A stretch of 64,000 nt of DNA from Bdellovibrio sp. ZAP7. GTDB lineage: Bacteria > Bdellovibrionota_B > Oligoflexia > Oligoflexales > RGVZ01. Positions 57,707 to 64,000 of this stretch are shown here, piece by piece (within the stretch, counting starts at the first letter, position 1; each line of letters begins with the position of its first letter). The position numbers were made by a program, and so were the translations under genes. The stretch lies in NCBI GenBank assembly GCA_945900755.1, contig CAMDKS010000006.1, positions 34,089-98,088 of the forward strand, written 5' to 3'. The notes beneath the pieces are model-generated. The model did not search any database, had not been told where the DNA came from, and saw only the letters and a list, made by a program, of their open reading frames with translations.

Positions 57707-60610
57707 ATGAGTCATACTTATATGGGTAATCCAAAAAAATTATTTATCATTGATGCGATGGCGATGGCTTTTCGGAATTTTCACGCTTTCAGCCAGCGCC
57801 AGTTAGTCACGACCGCTGGCATTCATACGTCGGCGGTATTCGGTAGTGCGATGTTCATGGCGAGGTTGATCGAGGATGAAAAGCCAGATCTAATCATTGT
57901 CGCAACTGATACCAAAGACAAAACATTTCGCCACGACATGTACCCCAAATACAAAGCAAACCGCTCCGAAATGCCCGAGGATTTGGCCGGACAACTTCCC
58001 TATTTTTTCGAGCTTTTTGCGGCAATGGGCATTCCCGTGTTGAAACAATCGGGGATGGAGGCGGACGACCTTATCGGGTCCATTTGTCGAAAATTCGCTA
58101 GTAGTGACACCCATTGCTACATTGTGTCTGGCGATAAAGACTTCATGCAATTAATCAATCCAAATGTTTTCATTTACGCGCCGAAAAAGAACGAGCCCGC
58201 AAACATTATTAGTTATGCCGGCGTTGCAGAAAAATTTGGCTGTACACCGGAGCAAGTTATAGACGTGCTCGCCCTGATCGGTGACACGTCAGACAACGTG
58301 CCAGGAGTGCACGGAATTGGAGACAAAGGGGCAGCAAAGCTTATTGGAGAGTTTCACAGTCTAAATGGGATCTATGAAAATCTAGAGAAAATTAAAAATG
58401 AGAGATTAAAAAATTCCCTTCGCGATAGCCGAGAGCTTGCTTTTTTGTCTCGTGATCTCGTAACGATCAAAACGGATATTCCGCTGACCGTGACCCTTGA
58501 CGATATGGTTTTAGATACTGATGCTCAAGCCAATCCAAAGCTTCTAGATCTTTATACTAAAATGGAATTTCGGTCTCTAACGACCAAAGTAAAAGACCGC
58601 CTCGGGACTCAATCAACCAATTCGGACGTGAAAGCCAACCAGCTTGCTCCTTTAAGTATTGGTGCGAGTGTCGCACCCACACCAACGAGTGAGCCCCTAA
58701 TTGCGGATCCCCTTGGTCGAGCACTTGAATTAGAGACGAGGTCCCTTCAGGTATCGCCTTCTGTCGTTCTGGTTGAAAATCGGAGCATGCAAAAATTAGG
58801 CTCTGACTATTTAATCGCAAATACTCCTGAATTGGTCATGCGGCTTGGTCAAGAGTTACGAGACGCTCCGACGTTTAGTTTTGACACTGAGACGACGGGC
58901 CTCGATCGGGTGCAAGACCAGCCGATCGGACTTAGTGTTTCCACAAAAATCGGCCACGCATGGTATGTTCCGCTCCTTCAAAAGCATCTCACAGGGTGGC
59001 TAACCCCAGAGTTCATCAAAGAGCAGTTGGCGCCCGCACTTGTGGATACCAAGAAATTAAAAATCGCCCACAATTTGAAGTTTGATCTCCAAATGTTACG
59101 GAATGCAGGCATTAAAATTCGCGGTCCCTTTGGCGACACAATGCTGGCTAGCTATGTTTTGAACCCAATAAATAAAAGTCACAGTCTCGACAATTGTGCT
59201 CTGCACTCGCTTCGATTTCCAAAGATCGCGACTAAAGCTCTCATGGGCCCAAAACACGAGACCCCAATGAGTGAGATTCCTCTTGAACTTCTTGGGGCCT
59301 ATGCTTGTGAGGATGCGGACATCGTTCTTCAGCTCAATGAGCAGTATCTGCCCCTGCTAAAGGAAGCGAATCTAATTGATGTTTATACCAATATTGAAAT
59401 GCCATTGGTGCCAATTTTGGCTCGTATGGAACAAACGGGGGTACACGTCGATTCGGAAGCTTTGGGTGAAATATCTGTTAAACTACATTTGCGCGCAAAG
59501 GCACTAGAGCAGAGTATTTACAAAGAGGCCGGCGAGGAATTCAATATTAATAGTCCGATGCAGCTGCAGGTCATTTTATTTGAAAAGCTGGCTATTCACA
59601 ACAAATTAGGCATCACAAGGCTCAAAAAAACAAAAACTGGATTTTCTACTGACGTCTCCGTTTTAGAGGCCATGTCCGACCACCCGTTGCCGAAATTGAT
59701 CTTAGAATATCGTTCGGTCACGAAGCTAAAGAATACTTATGTCGACGCACTGCCTCAGTTGATACATCCAAAAACGTCACGAATTCATTCTAGCTTTCAT
59801 CAAACAGGCACAAGCACTGGTCGACTTAGCTCTAGTGACCCGAACCTACAAAATATTCCCATTCGCAAGAACGAGGGGCGCGAAATCCGCAAGGCATTCA
59901 ATGCTTCAGCGCCAGATAGGGTGATAATTTCAGCGGATTATTCGCAAATTGAACTTAGAATCTTAGCCCACATCACAGACGATGAGGGGTTGAAATTAGC
60001 GTTCGCATCGGGACAAGACATTCACACAGCGACCGCAAGTCGCATCTTCGGGGTGTCTCTAGAAAATGTCACATCTGAGTTGCGGTCAAATGCGAAGGCG
60101 ATTAATTTTGGAATTATTTACGGAATGGGGCCGCAAAGATTGGCACGCGAAACGGGAGTTTCCATGGCCGAAGCCAAATTATTTATTGAAAAATATTTTG
60201 CAGGTTTTCCGGGCATTCGCACCTACATTGAAGGGGCGAAAGCCAAGGCTCGCGCAACCGGTTACAGCGCGACAATGAGCGGACGTCGAAGACCCATTCC
60301 AGAAATTTCGTCGAGGGACCGCGGTGAAATGATTAATGGCGAAAATATGGCAGTGAACAGCCCAATTCAGGGCAGTGCGGCCGACTTGGTCAAGCTTGCG
60401 ATGATTGAAACTCAAAAACGCCTTGATGCCACCGTCCTCGATGCGGTGATGTTGATGCAAGTACACGATGAATTGGTATTTGAATGCCATGAGTCTGCCA
60501 AAGAGGCGGTGATGGCATTGGTCAAGGATTCTATGGAGCATGCCATGACACTTTCCGTTCCGCTTAAAGTTGAAGTCGGGGTTGGTAAAAACTGGTTGGA
60601 GGCCCATTAA
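57707..60610 (+). CDS. polA: DNA polymerase I
   Basis: 967 residues. The 5'-3' exonuclease domain (~1-300) begins with K-K-L-F-I-I-D-A-M-A-M-A-F-R. The 3'-5' proofreading domain (~355-560) keeps its metal-binding D-T-E-T-T-G and the later Asp in G-A-Y-A-C-E-D-A-D. The polymerase (~600-967) has D-Y-S-Q-I-E-L-R, R-S-N-A-K-A-I-N-F-G-I-I-Y-G and V-H-D-E-L-V-F-E. All three activities appear intact, unlike species that lack proofreading. A linker of ~50 residues separates the first two domains. Start ATG 57707 or the Met five codons later. It is directly followed by tatC. Confidence 0.98.
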   Translation: MSHTYMGNPKKLFIIDAMAMAFRNFHAFSQRQLVTTAGIHTSAVFGSAMFMARLIEDEKPDLIIVATDTKDKTFRHDMYPKYKANRSEMPEDLAGQLPYFFELFAAMGIPVLKQSGMEADDLIGSICRKFASSDTHCYIVSGDKDFMQLINPNVFIYAPKKNEPANIISYAGVAEKFGCTPEQVIDVLALIGDTSDNVPGVHGIGDKGAAKLIGEFHSLNGIYENLEKIKNERLKNSLRDSRELAFLSRDLVTIKTDIPLTVTLDDMVLDTDAQANPKLLDLYTKMEFRSLTTKVKDRLGTQSTNSDVKANQLAPLSIGASVAPTPTSEPLIADPLGRALELETRSLQVSPSVVLVENRSMQKLGSDYLIANTPELVMRLGQELRDAPTFSFDTETTGLDRVQDQPIGLSVSTKIGHAWYVPLLQKHLTGWLTPEFIKEQLAPALVDTKKLKIAHNLKFDLQMLRNAGIKIRGPFGDTMLASYVLNPINKSHSLDNCALHSLRFPKIATKALMGPKHETPMSEIPLELLGAYACEDADIVLQLNEQYLPLLKEANLIDVYTNIEMPLVPILARMEQTGVHVDSEALGEISVKLHLRAKALEQSIYKEAGEEFNINSPMQLQVILFEKLAIHNKLGITRLKKTKTGFSTDVSVLEAMSDHPLPKLILEYRSVTKLKNTYVDALPQLIHPKTSRIHSSFHQTGTSTGRLSSSDPNLQNIPIRKNEGREIRKAFNASAPDRVIISADYSQIELRILAHITDDEGLKLAFASGQDIHTATASRIFGVSLENVTSELRSNAKAINFGIIYGMGPQRLARETGVSMAEAKLFIEKYFAGFPGIRTYIEGAKAKARATGYSATMSGRRRPIPEISSRDRGEMINGENMAVNSPIQGSAADLVKLAMIETQKRLDATVLDAVMLMQVHDELVFECHESAKEAVMALVKDSMEHAMTLSVPLKVEVGVGKNWLEAH

Positions 60611-61465
60611 ATGGCGAGCACGGGAAATGAAAATCCGTCCATTCAAGGCTCTACGGCGCATCAAGGGAAATCAATTCCTGGGCATGAGTCAAATGTCGAT
60701 CCTAATGGCTCCATGCTAGGCGCAGGTGGGAAATTGATGAGCTTGTGGGGGCACTTGGACGAACTTCGTGACCGCCTTATTAAAAGCGGCCTCACCTTGT
60801 TGGTCATGTTTATTATCTCACTTTCCTTCTGCACGAGAATTCTTAATTTTTTAAAGCATCCGCTGGAAAGTGCGCTGCCAGCAGGAGCCGCCGCACTGCA
60901 TTTTACTGGTCCGATGGATGTATTTGTCGTGAACATTAAGGTGGCTTTTTTGATGTCTATGATTTTTGGAGCCCCTATTTGGCTCTATCAGTTTTGGAAA
61001 TTTTTGGAGCCTGCCCTTTATCCTAAAGAGCGTAAATTCGTCGTGCCGTTTATCGTGGCGACGATCGGATGTTTTTTTGCTGGAGTTGCCTTTAGCTATT
61101 TATTCATGATTCCTATGGCACTGAAATATCTGATTGGTATGGGCCTTGAAATTGCGGCGCCGATCATCACCATTACCGACTATATGTCTCTAGTAACAGT
61201 CATGATTTTAAGTTTTGGTCTGGTATTTGAAACTCCCGTAATCTTGGTTCTTCTTGCTTTGCTTGACATTGTAACGGCAGAAACCTTGGCTTCTCAGCGA
61301 CGAATGGCCTTTATCATTATATTAGTCGTGGCGGCCATTATCACGCCCCCGGATCCAATCTCGATGCTTGGAATGGCCATTCCGTGCTATTTTATGTATG
61401 AGATGTCCATCCTTATTATACGTTTGATTAAAGTAAAAAGTTCGCCCGATGAACCGTTAAAGTAA
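60611..61465 (+). CDS. tatC: Sec-independent (Tat) protein translocase subunit TatC
   Basis: 284 residues. TatC is the six-helix inner-membrane receptor of the twin-arginine pathway. The conserved N-terminal box S-L-W-G-H-L-D-E-L-R-D-R-L begins at about residue 40. Preceding it is a ~35-residue polar extension. The F-x-x-P and F-E-x-P (V-F-E-T-P-V-I) landmarks are present. GGAGG 8 bases before the ATG is strong. It follows polA by zero bases. tatA/tatB are not in the window. Confidence 0.96.
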   Translation: MASTGNENPSIQGSTAHQGKSIPGHESNVDPNGSMLGAGGKLMSLWGHLDELRDRLIKSGLTLLVMFIISLSFCTRILNFLKHPLESALPAGAAALHFTGPMDVFVVNIKVAFLMSMIFGAPIWLYQFWKFLEPALYPKERKFVVPFIVATIGCFFAGVAFSYLFMIPMALKYLIGMGLEIAAPIITITDYMSLVTVMILSFGLVFETPVILVLLALLDIVTAETLASQRRMAFIIILVVAAIITPPDPISMLGMAIPCYFMYEMSILIIRLIKVKSSPDEPLK

Positions 61466-61474
61466 AAAGTGAAA

Positions 61475-62293
61475 ATGATGCCTTGTCGAATTCGATTGAA
61501 ATACCGACTCAATTTTAACTCGCTGACCTGTGGGCTGTTGCTTTTTACTGCTTTGGGTGTGGGCGCAAGATCCTATGCTGATGTGCCTCTAGATCATGTT
61601 GAATTACTCAAAACACGAGCTCCCCGAATTCATTTTTGGGTCTTAGAAATGGGCGTTAACCAGTTTAATTTCACCGCTCCAGACGACTCTAAGGTGGCGG
61701 GTCTTGGTGCATCGTTTGCGCTCGGCTACGGGCGCATTCATGAAAATTCTTGGGTAAATGCCAGTTATCATTTTTTTAATGGGCCGTGGGAGTCGGCGCG
61801 AAATCATACTTTTGATGTCGATTCTTCCGGCTCTCTCGTTGACGTAGAATACGGCAGAGCGTTTCCAGGATTTTCTTTGCGGTCGAATTCGAGCCCGTTC
61901 TTGGCGATCTCAGGCGGTTACATGGCTATGAGTACGAAAAATATTGGGTCAAATCGAAAAAACACAATCGATCCAAATGAAAAATCCAACTTTTATCTTG
62001 AGCAAGATTTTAAAACCACAGTTGAGGCCTTTGTGATGACCCCAACGATTGGCTGGAATTGGGTTAAGCCTGCCCGACCCTCAGGTAATGAGCCTGAATT
62101 ATTGATGACCCGAATCGAATCATCTTACCTGAAGCTTGGTGCGGAAGTTCCATTGTATTCGAAGTCGCGAGTGAAGGTTTTAAAACGCTCCTCAAGTGAC
62201 ACCCTATCACAGACTCCTACGCAGCATACGACCACAGGAGCGATGACGGGGTATTCTTTGATCATGACTGGTGGGGTTTGGTTAGGAATTTAG
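61475..62293 (+). CDS. exported protein of unknown function, possible barrel
   Basis: 272 residues from ATG 61475; a GTG two codons earlier is the alternative. Signal peptide to about A-D-V near residue 36. The mature protein has aromatic-rich short strands (I-H-F-W-V-L-E-M-G-V-N-Q-F-N-F) and ends G-V-W-L-G-I, suggestive of a small barrel or lipocalin-like protein. It lies 9 bases after tatC, so it may be the last gene of the polA operon. No family recognised. Confidence 0.65.
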   Translation: MMPCRIRLKYRLNFNSLTCGLLLFTALGVGARSYADVPLDHVELLKTRAPRIHFWVLEMGVNQFNFTAPDDSKVAGLGASFALGYGRIHENSWVNASYHFFNGPWESARNHTFDVDSSGSLVDVEYGRAFPGFSLRSNSSPFLAISGGYMAMSTKNIGSNRKNTIDPNEKSNFYLEQDFKTTVEAFVMTPTIGWNWVKPARPSGNEPELLMTRIESSYLKLGAEVPLYSKSRVKVLKRSSSDTLSQTPTQHTTTGAMTGYSLIMTGGVWLGI

Positions 62294-62340
62294 TTTTTGC
62301 CGGGAGGTCATGCTTGTGGTTTCACTGAGTGACGATTTGG

Positions 62341-62369
62341 TTGATTAATTTTCCCGAGACTGCTATTAT
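62341..62369 (+). promoter_or_regulatory. sigma-70-type promoter of ettA
   Basis: TTGATT (62341-62346), 17 bases, TATTAT (62364-62369), preceded by TGC (extended -10). Expected transcription start near 62376. Confidence 0.7.
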
Positions 62370-62372
62370 TAT

Positions 62373-62387
62373 AGACCCATTGGGTCT
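62373..62387 (+). promoter_or_regulatory. 15-base hairpin/palindrome at the ettA transcription start
   Basis: AGACCCATTGGGTCT: seven paired bases with one central base. It lies right at the predicted start of transcription, so it could be an operator or a 5'-end RNA hairpin. The leader from here to the ATG is about 45 bases and ends with GGAG (62421-62424). Confidence 0.45.
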
Positions 62388-62431
62388 TGTGAGGCCTTTC
62401 ATTCAAATTTAATTTCGGCAGGAGATCTACC

Positions 62432-64000
62432 ATGAGTCAATATGTTTTTAACATGGTCAAACTTTCCAAATCATATGGCACCAAAGAGGTTCTAAAGGGT
62501 ATCTACCTTTCATTTTTCCCGGGAGCAAAAATTGGCGTTCTCGGCCTTAACGGCTCTGGAAAATCGACCCTGTTAAAAATCATGGCGGGTCTTGAAAAGA
62601 ATTTTCAAGGGGAGGCGTTCCCGGCTCCAGGTCTAAAGATAGGCTATTTGGCGCAAGAGCCTCAGCTTGACACCACAAAAAATGTTCTCGAAAATGTTGA
62701 GATGGCTGTAGCTAGCCAAAAAGCGTTGCTAAAAAGATTTGAGGACTTGTCCGCAAAATTCAACGACCCAATGACCGACGACGAAATGAATAAGGTGCTT
62801 GAGGAGCAGGGAAAGGTTCAGTCAGAAATTGACGCCAAAGATCTTTGGGAGCTTGATCGCCATCTTGAAATCGCTATGGATGCGTTACGTCTGCCTCCTT
62901 CGGATGCCGATGTCAAAGTGCTTTCTGGGGGCGAGAAGCGTCGCGTTGCCTTATGTCGACTGTTACTAGAGAAGCCAGATATGCTCATTCTTGACGAGCC
63001 TACAAATCATTTGGATGCGGAAAGTGTAGCTTGGCTAGAACGCTACCTGCACGATTATCCAGGAACCGTTGTAGCGGTAACTCACGACAGATATTTTCTC
63101 GATAACGTCGCAGGTTGGATCCTTGAGCTAGATCGCGGATCTGGAATACCGTGGGAAGGAAATTATTCAAGCTGGCTGGATCAGAAGGCAAAACGCTTGG
63201 CTGTCGAAGAGAAACAAGAATCAGCTCGCCGCCGAGCTTTGACGAAAGAGCTAGAATGGGTTCGACAGTCGGCTAGAGCTCGTCAAGCAAAGAGCAAGGC
63301 TCGTCTTGCGGCTTACGAGCAAATGGCTGAGCAAGAGCAAGAATCCTATGAATCCATTAACGAAATTAAGATGCCACCGGCTCCTCGTTTAGGTGATCTT
63401 GTGGTGGAGGCTAAGGGTATTTCAAAAGCCTTTGGCGACAAACTATTATTTGATAATTTGGATTTCACGTTCCCGAAGGGCGCTATTGTTGGGATTATCG
63501 GACCAAACGGTGCGGGTAAATCTACGTTATTTAAAATGATCGCTGGCCAACAAAAGCCTGATGGTGGCGACATGCGAATCGGGGACACAGTCATTACGGC
63601 CTATGTCGATCAGGATCGTAGCAGCCTTGACAGCGATAAATCGGTTTACGATGAATTAGCTGAGGGTGCAGAGTTTTTTGAATGGGGGCGTCAGAAAATT
63701 AACACGCGGGCCTATGTGGCCAGCTTTGGATTTAAGAGCACCGATCAAAACAAAAAAGTTGGTCAATTGTCTGGTGGAGAGCGTAATCGCTTAAATTTGG
63801 CAAAATGCATCAAAAAGGGCGGCAATTTACTGCTTCTTGATGAGCCTACCAATGATCTCGATGTGGATACCCTGCGCGCACTTGAAGATGCGGTGTTGAA
63901 TTTTTCAGGCTGTGTTTGTGTGATTAGCCATGATCGTTGGTTTCTCGACCGGATTGCTACCCATATCCTTGCTTTTGAGGGCGACTCGAAGGTCGTATGG
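62432..64000 (+). CDS. ettA: energy-dependent translational throttle protein EttA (ABC-F), 3' end outside window
   Basis: 523 codons are visible; the window ends before the stop. EttA is a ribosome-bound ABC-F ATPase that gates entry into elongation according to ADP/ATP ratio. Two ABC domains: Walker [10 protein letters not shown] with signature L-S-G-G-E-K-R-R, then Walker [10 protein letters not shown] with signature L-S-G-G-E-R-N-R. Each Walker B is followed by E-P-T-N-H-L-D or E-P-T-N-D-L-D. The inter-domain arm (about residues 240-310) with [11 protein letters not shown] matches the P-site tRNA interaction motif. GGAG precedes the ATG. It has its own promoter. Confidence 0.96.
   Translation, partial: MSQYVFNMVKLSKSYGTKEVLKGIYLSFFPGAKIGVLGLNGSGKSTLLKIMAGLEKNFQGEAFPAPGLKIGYLAQEPQLDTTKNVLENVEMAVASQKALLKRFEDLSAKFNDPMTDDEMNKVLEEQGKVQSEIDAKDLWELDRHLEIAMDALRLPPSDADVKVLSGGEKRRVALCRLLLEKPDMLILDEPTNHLDAESVAWLERYLHDYPGTVVAVTHDRYFLDNVAGWILELDRGSGIPWEGNYSSWLDQKAKRLAVEEKQESARRRALTKELEWVRQSARARQAKSKARLAAYEQMAEQEQESYESINEIKMPPAPRLGDLVVEAKGISKAFGDKLLFDNLDFTFPKGAIVGIIGPNGAGKSTLFKMIAGQQKPDGGDMRIGDTVITAYVDQDRSSLDSDKSVYDELAEGAEFFEWGRQKINTRAYVASFGFKSTDQNKKVGQLSGGERNRLNLAKCIKKGGNLLLLDEPTNDLDVDTLRALEDAVLNFSGCVCVISHDRWFLDRIATHILAFEGDSKVVW

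Overview
The window looks like a chromosomal segment of a motile, flagellated Gram-negative bacterium. The evidence is LPS genes (gmhB, an O-antigen-ligase-like protein), lipoproteins and predicted outer-membrane barrels, CheV, c-di-GMP proteins (PilZ, HD-GYP) and three promoters resembling the flagellar sigma-28 (FliA) type. The gene set, with many unrecognised exported proteins plus kynA, a phenylalanine-hydroxylase-type enzyme and gltA, reminds me of Bdellovibrionota or the former Deltaproteobacteria. That placement is inference from gene content. I found no rRNA, tRNA, CRISPR array, integrase or intact insertion sequence.

Layout. 1-2045: end of a possible hydrolase gene and an exported unknown. 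2087-3341: DUF4143-type ATPase with its own promoter and an inverted-repeat operator candidate. 3470-5387: O-antigen-ligase-like membrane protein and an exported unknown. 5392-7709: membrane protein-ruvA-ruvB. 7784-15516: a long translation/transcription operon rimP-nusA-infB-rbfA-truB-metK, ending at a clear terminator. 15907-21358: PilZ protein, exported trypsin-like protease with a tandem repeat, and a large TPR/winged-helix protein. 21469-33299: accessory-looking region with an EF-hand lipoprotein, a SEC-C/SNF2 helicase with a His-Asp repeat, a toxin-antitoxin pair inside 108-bp direct repeats, a second DUF4143 ATPase and a two-gene envelope operon. 33374-39333: HD-GYP, then kynA-aminotransferase-dapD-ferredoxin, then an RlmD-like methyltransferase. 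39367-43734: NlpC/P60-like exported protein, a receiver-PilZ protein, cheV, a CPBP protease and a BFD-like protein. 43888-48715: gmhB cluster with a lysine/alanine-rich protein, a YeiH-type transporter, two TPM proteins and LemA. 48808-57666: class III aminotransferase, phenylalanine hydroxylase, acidic protein, response regulator, EVE protein, gltA and a RidA protein. 57707-64000: polA-tatC-exported protein, then ettA, which is cut by the window end.

How the genes connect. KynA, the phenylalanine hydroxylase, the class III aminotransferase and a RidA protein resembling 2-aminomuconate deaminase suggest aromatic amino-acid breakdown feeding central metabolism (GltA). A motility/c-di-GMP theme joins CheV, the receiver-PilZ protein, the stand-alone PilZ protein, the HD-GYP protein and the three sigma-28-like promoters, which sit before an EF-hand lipoprotein, the NlpC/P60-like protein and the HD-GYP gene. 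The most unusual local structure is 26861-28200: a toxin-antitoxin module between two copies, differing at one base in 108, of a sequence containing the 3' end of the neighbouring ATPase gene.
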